From assembly GCA_016711405.1 (NCBI GenBank), contig JADJSZ010000109.1, forward strand, positions 1-64,000: a stretch of DNA of 64,000 bases. The letters run 5' to 3'. The DNA comes from Candidatus Hadersleviella danica (GTDB lineage: Bacteria; Chloroflexota; Anaerolineae; Promineifilales; Promineifilaceae). This document shows, one piece after another, positions 53,146-62,986 of the stretch; position 1 is the first letter of the stretch, and every line of letters starts with the position of its first letter. The translations under genes and the position numbers were made by a program. The notes beneath the pieces are model-generated. The model searched no databases. It saw only the letters and a list, made by a program, of their open reading frames with translations, and was not told the origin of the DNA.

Positions 53146-54918
53146 TTACTCGATTCGTTTGTTGTCCAAATTTTGTTGCAACAACAACGCCATCAGCCCA
53201 TCGGAAAGGCCGTTACCGCCCCCGCCGCTGACGGCCACATCGGGCACAATGCGCACCCCTTGACGGCCGATAATGTCCATCAGTTGCAGGGCGCTGTAGC
53301 TTTGTGGCCCGAGCGCCTCTACCCCAGAGCGGTACGCTTGCGCTTGCGCCTCGCCTCGGGCGCGAATCGCTTCCGCTTCGCCCAACGCATTCAGGCGAGT
53401 CGCTTCTGCCTCACCGCGTGCCCGCTTAATTTCAGCTTGGCTGTGCAATTCGGCTATTTGCACCCCTTGTTCCGATTTGACCATCTCTTGCTGAATATCG
53501 GCCATGGCCGTTTCGCGCACCAGCAATTGGCGTTGGCTTTGCGCTTCGCGCTGAATTTCATACGTTTTGCGCTCTTCCTCGGCAATTTTACGGGCCGTTT
53601 GGGTCAGCATCAGCTCTCCCGGAGGGGTGATGTCGCCAATGAGGGTGTCAATGGCTTGCACATCATAGGAGCGGATGGCGCGGTTGATGTGTTCGGCCGC
53701 TTCTATCTGCCGCTCACTGCGGGCATTTAGAAAATCCAGCACGGTATAGGCTTGGGCCGAATTGCGGAAATAGTTGCCCACAATGGGTTGCAAGACATGA
53801 TCCACCAAGTTTTGCAACGAGCCGACGCGGGAAATAACCTTGGGGGCATCGGGCGCACCAATGTGGATGATTTGCGCCACATCTAAGTTAAAGGCGAAGC
53901 CATCCTTGGAACGCACGGTGATGGGCGAAAGGTGGGCATCATAGGAGTGTGCCTCGGTGCGTTTGGCCCAGTTGAGGACGATATTGGTGGTGGGAACCAA
54001 CTCCACCTTCATCACCCGCGTGTTGAGGGGGTGCTTGCCGGGGTAAAGTGGTGTCACCCACACCCCTTTGTGGCCGGGGTCTACCAAGTTGCCGTGCTTA
54101 AAGGCATCGCCGCTGACATCTACATGCTCTTTGCCGACAAAGGAGATGACAATGCCAACATGGCCGATGGGGACATGGGTCATGGGCACTTGCTCTACTT
54201 TGACAAACCACGGGTTGAGGTTCCATGAGCCTGAGAGCAACACTTGTTCTTGCAACCCACGACGGCCGCCGCTATTCAGGAACTTCTGCGCGTTTTGGTA
54301 ATTATCGTGGTCGGGCACAAGTGGCCCAGCAATTTCGCCTTCGTCAATGGGGGCGCCATCGAGGGTGGTGACAATGCCGACCATGTCGGGCTGGAGTTGG
54401 TGAACTTTGAGTTGGTCGGCGTGGAGGCCAAATTGTTCGGCGTTGCGGGTGGTGATGATGGTGAAGACGGCCGAGTTGATGCGATACGTGCCGGCCGTGA
54501 GCAACCCCAGTTGTTGCCCCTTTTGCCCACCCCCTGTCAGGAATAGGCGAGCGTTTTGGTAGTTATCGCAAGGAACGACCTTGCCCAAAATGCGCTGAGG
54601 CGGGATAGAGTCACCATCGGCCGCGACGACTAACCCGATTTCGCCGGGGGCGATACTGGTCATGGGGGCTTTGATGACCCGATATTGCCACGGGAAGTAC
54701 CAGAAGTGCCATCCCGGTGGCAAGGTATCGGCCTGATACCCAGCTTCGCCCTTGAGGGCAATCATTTTTCCAGCCGCCATGCGCGGCCCAAACCGTTTAA
54801 TCACCACACCGACTTCACGTTCGTTGATGCGCACCAAACCGAGAATGGCGACAATGAACGATAGCCCTAAAATGGGCAGTAACAAGACCAAAAAGATGGT
54901 CGCGAAAGTTGACCACAT
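53146..54918 (-). CDS. SPFH/Band 7 (flotillin-like) membrane protein
   Basis: 590 residues. N-terminal TM helix (ATIFLVLLLPILGLSFIVAI) and an SPFH core (about 30-400) with two internal repeats, DSIPPQRILGKVVPCDNYQNARLFL and APIDEGEIAGPLVPDHDNYQNAQKFL. A long helical segment (about 455-545; EIQREAQSQRQLLVRE; KRARGEAEATRLNALGEAEA) fits the flotillin coiled coil. It probably oligomerises on the membrane as a scaffold. Ribosome-binding site AAAGGAG before the ATG. Confidence 0.83.
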   Translation of the reverse strand: MWSTFATIFLVLLLPILGLSFIVAILGLVRINEREVGVVIKRFGPRMAAGKMIALKGEAGYQADTLPPGWHFWYFPWQYRVIKAPMTSIAPGEIGLVVAADGDSIPPQRILGKVVPCDNYQNARLFLTGGGQKGQQLGLLTAGTYRINSAVFTIITTRNAEQFGLHADQLKVHQLQPDMVGIVTTLDGAPIDEGEIAGPLVPDHDNYQNAQKFLNSGGRRGLQEQVLLSGSWNLNPWFVKVEQVPMTHVPIGHVGIVISFVGKEHVDVSGDAFKHGNLVDPGHKGVWVTPLYPGKHPLNTRVMKVELVPTTNIVLNWAKRTEAHSYDAHLSPITVRSKDGFAFNLDVAQIIHIGAPDAPKVISRVGSLQNLVDHVLQPIVGNYFRNSAQAYTVLDFLNARSERQIEAAEHINRAIRSYDVQAIDTLIGDITPPGELMLTQTARKIAEEERKTYEIQREAQSQRQLLVRETAMADIQQEMVKSEQGVQIAELHSQAEIKRARGEAEATRLNALGEAEAIRARGEAQAQAYRSGVEALGPQSYSALQLMDIIGRQGVRIVPDVAVSGGGGNGLSDGLMALLLQQNLDNKRIE

Positions 54919-55382
54919 GATAAAACTCCTTTGGAAGGGTTATGTAGTTGCGCAGATAAAGGGAAAATGGGCTACGCCGCTGTCGTTATACTCACCACGC
55001 TCATAAACTGATGTTGATATTGGTATATAAGTCTATTCGTGTATGGGTGCATTAAAATATACCCATATACCAGTACACCAATAAACAAAATGCCCGCTTA
55101 TGATTGTGAATCGTATCAGTAGCCTCTGGCTCGGGGTGGGGGAGGGGAGACGGCCGTTACGGGGGGAGATGCAGAAACATGGCTAACCACCTTTTAATCG
55201 TGTGGAATGAAACAATTTGTTTTGGCTAGAACATTGCCCATCTTAGACCTGTTTCTTCTCCGTCGCAAGGGGAAGTTCGGCTGTGTTAGAGGTTGTCATG
55301 GTCTTGTCACCTAACCAATAAAAAAGGGTGTCCAACGGCCGTTGAACACCCTTCTCACTCCCCACTTTTTACTTTTTACTTC
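54919..55382. other. 464-bp intergenic region with a liv-side terminator
   Basis: Contains TATACCAATA-type words near 55020-55085 and the hairpin at 55323-55351. No gene was found in the middle stretch 55090-55310. Confidence 0.5.
55323..55351 (-). terminator. Intrinsic terminator after livM (minus strand)
   Basis: Minus strand GGGTGTTCAACGGCCGTTGG then ACACCC with a run of six Ts. One mismatch against the copy at 53088-53123. It should end the liv operon transcript. Confidence 0.8.
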
Positions 55383-56426
55383 TCACTTTTTACTCCCCAC
55401 CCCCACCAACGCCAATAACCGTTCCCGCCCAGCCGTCATCTCGGCCGATTTGGCGTACCATGTGCCCACAATGCCATAGGGCAGGAACATGACCAACGCG
55501 ACGTAGACAGCCCCTAGCAAAAAGCTGGCTGAATGGCCAAACCAACGGTCAAGGAAAAATTCCAGCAGGCGGAACAACCCCGCCCCAATCAGTGCCCCGC
55601 TGAGCGTGCCCACGCCGCCCATTAAAATCATCAGCAGGGCGGCCACGGTGTAGCCCAAGCTGGCCGTGTTGGGGCTGACAATGGGTTGGTGGATGGTGTG
55701 GAGGAAGCCAGCGAAGGCGGCCGTGAACGACGACAACAGCAAGGCCGCCATCTTAAAATAAAAGGTGTTATACCCCAGCATGAGGGCACGATTCTCATTC
55801 TCGCGGATGGCCACACAGACCCGCCCCGTTGGGGAATCCACAAAGCGGCGGAAGGCGAGATAAAAGCCAAACATGGCCACCAACGCCACCACATAAAAGC
55901 GGAACCGATGGGTGACTGTGTTGAGCAATTCGGGTGAGACCACCCCCTGCAACCCCACATCGCCGCCTGTGTAGCTGGCCAATTCGGTGGATTGGACGAT
56001 GATGTGAAAAACCGAAGCCAGCCCCAGCGTGACCAAAGCAAAAGTGATGCCCTTCACCCGTGGCAGAACCAGCCCAAACAGCAACGCCTGCACCACACTG
56101 GCCACGACAATGGCGATGAGTGTGGTGGTGATTCCCCAACCCATCGTCTTAAAAGCGATGCCCGTGAGGTAAGCCCCGACGGAGAAAAACATGGCGTGGC
56201 CAAAGGAGAGCAGACCCGTCACCCCCAAAATCAAATCATAACTAAGGGCGTAAATGGCCAGTACAAACACTTCAATGAGCAAGCCTTGTATAAATTTAGC
56301 GTTGCCCGTGTTGCTGGCCAGCACATCGGCTGGGGTTTGCCCATCCAGCAAAGCGACCAGAAAGGGGAAGACGAGTAGCGCCAAAAATGAGCCAATTAGC
56401 CCGCGTTGTTGTTTGAGAAGTTCCAT
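55383..56426 (-). CDS. livM: Branched-chain amino acid-type ABC transporter permease LivM
   Basis: 347 residues. About nine to ten TM helices, with the LivM hallmark LSYDLILGVTGLLSFGHAMFF-type region and FVDSPTGRVCVAIRENENRA (EAA-like cytoplasmic loop). Last gene of the five-gene liv cluster (SBP, G, F, H, M order on the minus strand). Confidence 0.9.
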   Translation of the reverse strand: MELLKQQRGLIGSFLALLVFPFLVALLDGQTPADVLASNTGNAKFIQGLLIEVFVLAIYALSYDLILGVTGLLSFGHAMFFSVGAYLTGIAFKTMGWGITTTLIAIVVASVVQALLFGLVLPRVKGITFALVTLGLASVFHIIVQSTELASYTGGDVGLQGVVSPELLNTVTHRFRFYVVALVAMFGFYLAFRRFVDSPTGRVCVAIRENENRALMLGYNTFYFKMAALLLSSFTAAFAGFLHTIHQPIVSPNTASLGYTVAALLMILMGGVGTLSGALIGAGLFRLLEFFLDRWFGHSASFLLGAVYVALVMFLPYGIVGTWYAKSAEMTAGRERLLALVGVGSKK

Positions 56427-56439
56427 GTGCAGTTTGTTT

Positions 56440-56513
56440 GTAGGGGCAACCCTTGTGGTTGCCCTAAATTTAGGATGGCCAAACTAGAGGGCAGGTACAA
56501 GACCTGCCCCTAC
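56440..56513. repeat. GTAGGGG...CCCCTAC element, copy 3
   Basis: 74 bp; left hairpin GGGCAACC-CTTGT-GGTTGCCC, right hairpin GGGCAGGT-ACAAG-ACCTGCCC. The CTAC end contains the stop codon of livH (56510-56512). Confidence 0.85.
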
Positions 56514-58051
56514 TCTTCTCGCCCAAACAGCCCATGCGGCAGGACGAGGAGGACGATGACCATGAGCAAAATGGTGGAGGCGGGCACGAGGGGGGGCGAC
56601 GGCTTAAATGGTTCGGCGAGGAAGGGCAGGGGGATGCCGAGCTGGCCGTATTTGACCATGAATTGTTGGATGAGGCCGACGAGAATGGCCCCTGCGGCCG
56701 CGCCCGGAAAGCTGGTCAGGCCGCCGATGGCGAGGGCGATGAGGGCAAGGAGCAACAGCCGCGTGCCCATGTCGTTGGAAAGCCCGACCGAGGGGGCGGC
56801 CAAGATACCGCCCAGCGAGGCCAGCCCCACGCCAAGGGCAAAGACCATTGTAAAAACGCGGCGGACATTAATGCCCAACGCTTCCACCATTTGGGCATCT
56901 TGCACGCCTGCCCGAATAATCATGCCCAAGCGGGTGCGTTGCAGGAGAACCCAAACCCCAATGAGAACGATGAGGCCGACAGCGATGACGAAAATCTCGT
57001 TGTAGGTGCGGATACGCGCCCCAAAGAGGCGCATGGTGGAGCAACCAAACTCGAGCCAATCGCCCACACTTTCGGCCGGGCAACCCGCGCCACTGCCGTT
57101 GAAGACGGCCGGCTTGGGCATGGTAAACTCTGGCCGCCCCCAGACTGCCCGCACCAGCTCAATGCCGATGAAGCTGAGGCCAAGGGTGAGCATGAGTTGG
57201 TAAATGGGGCGGTCGTAGAGCGGCCTTACCAAGCTCATTTCGATGAGGCCACCCAACAAGAAACCTACTGCTGTGGCCACACTCATGGCCAGCAGAAAAC
57301 GGCCGAAGGTGTTCATGTTCAAGAGCCAATCGGTCAGCCCATCATTAAAAAAGTAGAGGAGCAACGAGACGGCCAGCACCCCGCCCGCGCCATAAAGTGC
57401 CCCACGGGGAATGGCACGATTGGCGACAGGTTCGGTGCGGCGCAGTTGCCAGCCCGCCACGGCCGCCGCCACCAGCAAGCCCGCCACCAAGAAACCACCC
57501 ATCACCCCCACCCCCGCACTGGGGGCGGGAGCCAACGCCAGCGGCCCTTGGTCGAGAGCCAGCGAAAAAGTGCCGGGGCTAAGGGCAAACTCTTCGGCGT
57601 TCCAGATGGCGATGGGGTAGCGTGGCCACATGGCCAACAGGAGTGCCCCACCCAATAACAACGCCAACCACGGCCAGATGCGGCCGACAGCGGCCGAGAC
57701 ATTGACTCGCCCCAACCCAACATTCAGGGCAGGTAACAGCACAAAGCCGACGGCCAGCAAGCCCAGCGGGGTGGCTACATCCACCAGCGTATCAGGGCGC
57801 ACATAGGCGGTCCAGCCGACATACGCGCCCAGCATAAATAGCTCGCCGTGGGCCAAGTTCAACACGTCCATCAGGCCGAGGATGAGCGACAGGCCAGCGG
57901 CGACCAAGAAGGTGATCATGCCCACAGACAGGCCGCGCAAGACGGTGAGTGCCCAGTCGTCGCTGGTCATCCCCAGTGAGGCGGTGGTGAACAAAAAGGC
58001 CAACACGCCTATCAAAATCAATCGGGTTCGGTGTTTGCGTAGAAATGCCAT
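56510..58051 (-). CDS. livH: Branched-chain amino acid-type ABC transporter permease LivH
   Basis: 513 residues, longer than the usual 290-310 because of an extra N-terminal and middle region (about 90-240; several hydrophobic helices and Ala/Pro-rich loops). The core LivH motif SLILGLMDVLNLAHGELFMLG is near 53-73 and the EAA-like QRTRLGMIIRAGVQDAQMVEALG near 370-393. The extra part resembles a long insertion seen in some Chloroflexi permeases. The stop lies in a repeat element. Confidence 0.88.
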   Translation of the reverse strand: MAFLRKHRTRLILIGVLAFLFTTASLGMTSDDWALTVLRGLSVGMITFLVAAGLSLILGLMDVLNLAHGELFMLGAYVGWTAYVRPDTLVDVATPLGLLAVGFVLLPALNVGLGRVNVSAAVGRIWPWLALLLGGALLLAMWPRYPIAIWNAEEFALSPGTFSLALDQGPLALAPAPSAGVGVMGGFLVAGLLVAAAVAGWQLRRTEPVANRAIPRGALYGAGGVLAVSLLLYFFNDGLTDWLLNMNTFGRFLLAMSVATAVGFLLGGLIEMSLVRPLYDRPIYQLMLTLGLSFIGIELVRAVWGRPEFTMPKPAVFNGSGAGCPAESVGDWLEFGCSTMRLFGARIRTYNEIFVIAVGLIVLIGVWVLLQRTRLGMIIRAGVQDAQMVEALGINVRRVFTMVFALGVGLASLGGILAAPSVGLSNDMGTRLLLLALIALAIGGLTSFPGAAAGAILVGLIQQFMVKYGQLGIPLPFLAEPFKPSPPLVPASTILLMVIVLLVLPHGLFGREE

Positions 58052-58118
58052 GGGTAGTGGGTAGTGGCGAGTGGGTAGTGGTTAGTGAACGTATCAATCC
58101 GCAATCCGCATTCCCCAA
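58052..58118. repeat. Short heptamer block between livH and livF
   Basis: GTAGTGGCGAGTGGGTAGTGG words followed by CAATCCGCAATCCGCATTCC. Confidence 0.55.
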
Positions 58119-58823
58119 TTAGGCGGCTCCCAAATAGCGATGAATCGTCTCCTTATCCTGCACCAAGTCGGCCATTGCGCCTGCTTGCACGGTGTGCCCT
58201 TCGTCTATGATGACGTATCGTTCGGCCAATTGGCTGGCGACGATGAAATTTTGCTCGACAAGGAGAACGGTGGATTGAGCCGCCAGTTCCCGAATGGCGG
58301 CCATCATCTGTTCGATGATGACGGGAGCCAATCCTTCGCTTGGCTCGTCTATGAGCAGGAGTTTGTTATCGGGCACAAGGGCGCGGGCGACGGCCAGCAT
58401 TTGCTGTTGCCCACCCGAAAGGGCTGTGCCCGACAGGTTGATGAGCCGCTTGAGGTCGGGGAAAAGGTGGAAGATAAACTCTTCTTTGCGAGCCAAATCC
58501 CCTTTGCGCCGTTCGGCGATGCGCAAATTTTCGGCCACGCTTAAATCGCGGAAGATGGCGCGGTGTTCGGGCACAAAGCCAATGCCAAGGGAGGCGATGT
58601 CGAAGGAGCGACGGCCGTTAATACGCTCGCCCGCAAACCACACCTCCCCACTGCGTGGCGGGGTAAGGCCGAGAATGCTCTTGAGCGTGGTTGTTTTGCC
58701 CGCCCCATTGCGGCCGAGCAAGGCGGTAATGCTCCCTTGGGGCACGCTCAACGACACGCCTTCCAAAATGTGGAACTGGCCAATAAAGGTGTGAATATCG
58801 CGGACTTCAAGAAGTGGAGACAT
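58119..58823 (-). CDS. livF: ABC transporter ATP-binding protein LivF
   Basis: 234 residues from ATG 58823; the longer frame to 58898 is repeat-derived. Walker A LLGRNGAGKTTT, signature LSGGQQQMLAVARAL, Walker B LLLIDEPSEGL, H-loop VEQNF. LivF pairs with LivG to energise the LivHM channel. Confidence 0.92.
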   Translation of the reverse strand: MSPLLEVRDIHTFIGQFHILEGVSLSVPQGSITALLGRNGAGKTTTLKSILGLTPPRSGEVWFAGERINGRRSFDIASLGIGFVPEHRAIFRDLSVAENLRIAERRKGDLARKEEFIFHLFPDLKRLINLSGTALSGGQQQMLAVARALVPDNKLLLIDEPSEGLAPVIIEQMMAAIRELAAQSTVLLVEQNFIVASQLAERYVIIDEGHTVQAGAMADLVQDKETIHRYLGAA

Positions 58824-58905
58824 GGGAGAGAGGGGGTGCAGGGGTGCAGAGGTGCAGAGGTGCAGGGGGGATTTTATTCCGCAATCCGCGTTCCGCATTC
58901 CGCAA
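58824..58905. repeat. Octamer repeats GTGCAGAG and CGCAATCC
   Basis: GGTGCAGAGGTGCAGAGGTG and CCGCAATCCGCGTTCCGC words, no gene. Confidence 0.7.
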
Positions 58906-59674
58906 TCAAAGTTCGTAAAGACCGCCTAAATACGCCTTCTGCACATTCGGGTCGGCCGAGATTTGGGCGGGGGTTCCTTCGGCGAGGACTTGGCCGTAGT
59001 TCATGACGGTGATTTTGTCGGAGACACGCATGACGACATTCATGTTGTGTTCGACAAGGATAATGGTTTTGTTGCCCTCGGCTTGGATGCGCTGGATGAG
59101 CGCCATGAGTTCGGGCACTTGCTCGGAGGCCATGCCGGCCGTGGGTTCGTCGAGGAGCAAAATCTCGGGGTCGAGGGCAAGAATCATGGCCAGTTCGAGC
59201 TTGCGCTGGCCGCCAGTGGGGGAGGGTGCGGGCAAGGGAGAGTGCCTCGGCCGTGAGACCCACTTGCCCCAGTGCCGCCCATGCCCGCTCCTCATACGCC
59301 TTAAAGGCGCGGTGGCCTTGCCAAAAGCGGAAGTTGTGGCGGCCGAGGGCTTGCGCCGCCAGCCGCACATTCTCCAACACGGTTAGGTTGGGGAAGAGGT
59401 TGGTGATTTGGAACGAACGGCCGATGCCCAAATGCGCCGTGCGGTGTAGAGGCACATTGGTAATATCCCGCCCGCGCAGGAGGACACGGCCGCTGGTCGG
59501 CCGTAAATTGCCACTGAGCAAGTTAAAAAAGGTGGTCTTACCTGCCCCATTGGGGCCGATAATCGAATGGAGCGAGCCACGCGCCACCTGCAAACTCACA
59601 TCAGCCACGGCCACCAATGCCCCAAATTCGCGCCGCAGGTTGTGGGTTTCGAGGATGATTTCCATGGGGAACAT
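58906..59674 (-). CDS. livG: ABC transporter ATP-binding protein LivG (one frameshift)
   Basis: N-terminal frame (59674 to about 59224; MFPMEIILETHNLRREFG) and C-terminal frame 58906-59370 join near 59224, about 255 residues. Walker A GPNGAGKTTFFN, then after the shift GGQRKLELAMILALDPEILL and LLDEPTAGM, and H-loop VEHNMNVVM. The shift falls just before the ABC signature (an extra base gives LPHWRPAQ in place of LPHGGQRK). Confidence 0.9.
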
Positions 59675-59750
59675 GCGCGGAGGAGCAGAGGGGCGGAGGA
59701 GCAGAGGAGAAATCCCCTCTGCGCCTCTGCTCCCCTGCTCCTCTGCCTAA
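59675..59750. repeat. Octamer array CTGCTCCT / AGGAGCAG
   Basis: GAGGAGCAGAGGGGCGGAGG faces CTCCCCTGCTCCTCTGCC; same words as the array inside the PTPS-related gene (2531-2620). Confidence 0.7.
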
Positions 59751-61242
59751 TTACTGGCCAGAGAGGCTACCGATGGGCAACTCGCCGCAACGCTCTTGCA
59801 ATGCTTCGGGGAGCAAGCAGGGCACGTCGGGGCGGGTGGTGGCGACGTATTCGAAGAACTTCGCTTCGGGGTCGGTGATGTTGGTCAGGGTGGCGATGTA
59901 CATATCTTGGATGGCCACATGGTCTTCGGGACGGATGTAAATTGTGCCTTTGGGGCCTTCAAATTCCATCCCTTCCATAGCCGCAATCAGGGCGGCGGCC
60001 GTGGTATCGCCGCTGGTAGCCTTGATGGCTTCCACCAGCAAGATGGCCGCGTTCATCGCGTCGGCATCGAACAAATCGGGTGGGACGGAGTAGCGGGCAA
60101 GGGTTTCTTCGACCAACCAGTCGTTGATTTCGTTGTCGGGCAGGGTGTAGTGGTAGAGAATGCCACTGGTGGAGCCGATGGCGTTGCCAAAGAAGATGGG
60201 CATCACGGCGTTATCCACAAAGCCCGAAGCCATCGCCATTTCGTCTAACACACCCGAGTCGCTGGCGGCTTGGATGAGGGGCACGAAGCCACCACCCGCC
60301 CATGTGACGATGAAGGCGTTGGCGCCTGCATCGCTGGCGGCCAGCACGCTATCCATATAGGCGGTGAAGTCGGTGGTATCGGCTGGGGCAAAGATGTCAT
60401 CGGCGACGAATTCGCCACCAAACAGGGTGCAAGCATCGCGGAAAGCGGCCGCGCTCCCTTGCCCAAAGGCGTAGTCGGGGGCGATTTGGACGAACGTGCC
60501 GTATTCGGTGGCCATGTATTCGCACATGTTGACGGCATCTTGGTAGTTGTTGCGGCTGGTGCGGAAGGTGTACTCGTTAAAGCCAACACCCGTGATGTCG
60601 TTGGCGGCCGCAGGGGCGACAATCAAGACGACTTCGTTTTGGGCGGCCAGCTCTTGCAACGAGGCGGTTGCGCCTGAGCTAACAGTCCCGACCAAGATGG
60701 ACACGCCTTCCACTTCGATGAGTTCGCGGGCGACAGTAGCTGTGGTCTCGGGGTTGCTCTGGTCGTCGCGGAAGTAGACGTGAATTTCGCACCCATCCAC
60801 GGTGTAGGTGGTGTAGGTTTCGGTGGCGGTGCCGACACTGCCCGTGGCATATTCCATGCCGAGCGGGAAGCCGCGCATGACGTGGGCGCCATAGATGGCC
60901 AATGCGCCTGTTTGGTCGGTAATCAAACCAACTTTGATGGGTTCTTCGCAGGCGAGGCCAGCGGGTTCTTCGACGACAGGTTCTTCAGTGGCTTCGGCCG
61001 CTGGTTCTTCGGTCGCTTCGGGTTCGGCCGTCGGTTCTTCCTGGTTCGGCGACGGGTTCGGCCGTGGGTTCTTCAGTCGCTTCTTCAGTCGCTTCTTCTA
61101 CCACGGGTTCGGCCGTGGGTTCGGCGGGGGCGGCCGTGGCCGCTGGCTCGGGGGCGGTGGTGGGTTCGGCCGTCGTGCCGCCGCAGGCCACCAAGGCCAT
61201 CAGAGCCAATAACGTCATCAAGGAAAGCAGGGTTTTCTTCAT
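59751..61242 (-). CDS. Branched-chain amino acid-type ABC transporter substrate-binding lipoprotein (frameshifted)
   Basis: N-terminal frame 60985-61242 (MKKTLLSLMTLLALMALVAC; Cys20 lipobox) joins the main frame 59751-60926 near 61041 in an Ala/Glu/Pro/Thr-rich linker, about 500 residues in total. The periplasmic-binding type 1 fold (Peripla_BP_6) begins IKVGLITDQTGALAIYG. The specificity pocket cannot be read; a liv cluster beside acyl-CoA ligases suggests uptake of an organic acid rather than only amino acids. A good ribosome-binding site, GAGGAGAAG, precedes the ATG. Confidence 0.87.
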
Positions 61243-61312
61243 TTTTTCTTCTCCTCTAAAAATTAGCTGTTAGCTATTAGCGAACAGCGGGAATGGGAAC
61301 ACAGTTGGGTGG

Positions 61313-61391
61313 GTAGGGGCAACCCTTGTGGTTGCCCTAGAGGGCAGTCATAAAGGTTGCTCCAAAGGGCAGGCACAAGGCCTGCCCCTAC
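61313..61391. repeat. GTAGGGG...CCCCTAC element, copy 4
   Basis: 79 bp. Left hairpin GGGCAACC-CTTGT-GGTTGCCC, right GGGCAGGC-ACAAG-GCCTGCCC. The right end contains the stop codon (61388-61390) of the acyl-CoA ligase gene. Confidence 0.85.
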
Positions 61392-62926
61392 GGACTAACG
61401 GCCAAAAGCTCTTTGAGTACCAGCTTCTCCACCTTGCCATAGGGGGAGATGGGGAGCGCATCTAGGAAGATGACTTGCTTGGGGACTTTGTAGCGGGCGA
61501 GGCGGGTTTGGCAGAAGGCGCGTAGCTCTTCGGCCGTGGCGGTTTGCCCTTGTTTGAGCTGAACCGCCATCAGGCCGACTTCGCCCCACGTCTCATCGGG
61601 GATGCCGATGAGGGCGGCTTCGGCCACGGCTGGGTGTTCGCGGAAGATGGCTTCCACCTCGGCCGAGTAAATGTTCTCGCCGCCGCTGATAATCATGTCC
61701 TTAAAACGGCCGACAATATAGTAGTAGCCTTGCTCATCCTGCCGCGCCATGTCGCCCGTGTGGAACCAGCCATCGCGGATGGCTTCGGCCGTGGCTTGCG
61801 CGTTGCCCCAGTAGCCCGCGCAAACGTGGGGGCCACGGATGAGCAACTCGCCCGTCTCGTTGGGGGAAACGGGGCGGCTGTCTGACCCGATTAAGACCAT
61901 CTCGCTGTGGAAAATGGGCTTGCCGACCGAGCCGACGAGGACGGCCGATTCCTCATCGGTCATGGTAAAGCAATTCGTGCCGACTTCGGTCAGGCCGTAC
62001 CCTTGGCGGAAGACTGTGCCCGTCGTTTGCCGCCATGTGTCCATGAGGGCGGGGGGGCAAGGTGCGCCACCGCTGATAAACCAGCGCACATGGCTCAAAT
62101 CGGCCGTGGGCAGGGCGGGGCTGTTGAGCCACAGTTGGAAGAGGGTGGGCACGCCGAGAATGACGGTGCAACGCTCGGCCGAGATGGTTTGCAGAGCCGC
62201 GTCCGCGTCGAATGTGCGGCCGATAACGACCCGTCCACCGACATACAAGAGCGGGGTGAGAAAGACGAACAGCCCGCCCGAGTGGAACATGGGCGTAAAA
62301 ATGGGGGCCGTATCGGCCGAACCCAGTTCCCAGCTAATGGCGGTATTGATGGCGTTCCACAGGATTTGGCGATGGGGGATGAGCGCCCCTTTTGGCCGTC
62401 CCGTCGTGCCGCTGGTGTAGAGGATGCAAGCGCAATCATCTGGCTCGAGGGGCGGGATGGGCGGCTCAGTGGCGGCGGCGTTTTGTAGTCCCTCTTCGTA
62501 GCTGGTGGCGGCGGGGATGTTGGCCCCTTCAGCCGCAACAAGGTGGCGGACGGTGTGCAGGTGGGGCTGGATGGCGGTGAGGGTGGCGGCAAATTCACGG
62601 CCGCCAATCAACACTTCGCACCCGCAATCGTTGGCCACATAGACCAGTTCGGGTTCGGCCAGCCGCCAGTTGAGCGGCACAAAAATCGCGCCCAATTTGA
62701 GACAGGCGTAGAGCAAATCCACGTAAATGACGCTGTTGTGCGCCAGTAAGCCTACTCGTGTGCCCTTGCCCACACCCAAATCCATCAGCCAATGGGCGGC
62801 GCGATTCGCCCGCTCGTTGAGCTGGGCATAGGTGTAGCGTGCGCCCGTGGCCAGCTCTAGCACGGCTTCGCGGTGCGGGGTGAGTTGGGCGCGTTTGGGG
62901 AGGAGGTGGGCGGCGGTGGTGTGCAT
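61388..62926 (-). CDS. Acyl-CoA synthetase (AMP-forming)
   Basis: 512 residues from ATG 62926. P-loop-like motif LYTSGTTGRPKGA (about 167-179), adenine motif QGYGLTEVG, TGDMARQDEQGYYYIVGRFKDMI (hinge region) and the C-terminal catalytic lysine in SPYGKVEKLVL. FadD3/long-chain-type ligases match the pattern, but the acid substrate is unknown. With the liv transporter and the next hydrolase, it may activate an imported acid. Confidence 0.88.
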   Translation of the reverse strand: MHTTAAHLLPKRAQLTPHREAVLELATGARYTYAQLNERANRAAHWLMDLGVGKGTRVGLLAHNSVIYVDLLYACLKLGAIFVPLNWRLAEPELVYVANDCGCEVLIGGREFAATLTAIQPHLHTVRHLVAAEGANIPAATSYEEGLQNAAATEPPIPPLEPDDCACILYTSGTTGRPKGALIPHRQILWNAINTAISWELGSADTAPIFTPMFHSGGLFVFLTPLLYVGGRVVIGRTFDADAALQTISAERCTVILGVPTLFQLWLNSPALPTADLSHVRWFISGGAPCPPALMDTWRQTTGTVFRQGYGLTEVGTNCFTMTDEESAVLVGSVGKPIFHSEMVLIGSDSRPVSPNETGELLIRGPHVCAGYWGNAQATAEAIRDGWFHTGDMARQDEQGYYYIVGRFKDMIISGGENIYSAEVEAIFREHPAVAEAALIGIPDETWGEVGLMAVQLKQGQTATAEELRAFCQTRLARYKVPKQVIFLDALPISPYGKVEKLVLKELLAVSP

Positions 62927-62986
62927 GGGAGTGCTGAGTTCCGAATGGGTGCTGAGTGCGAGGGTGGGTAATGGGTGACTGAGCAC

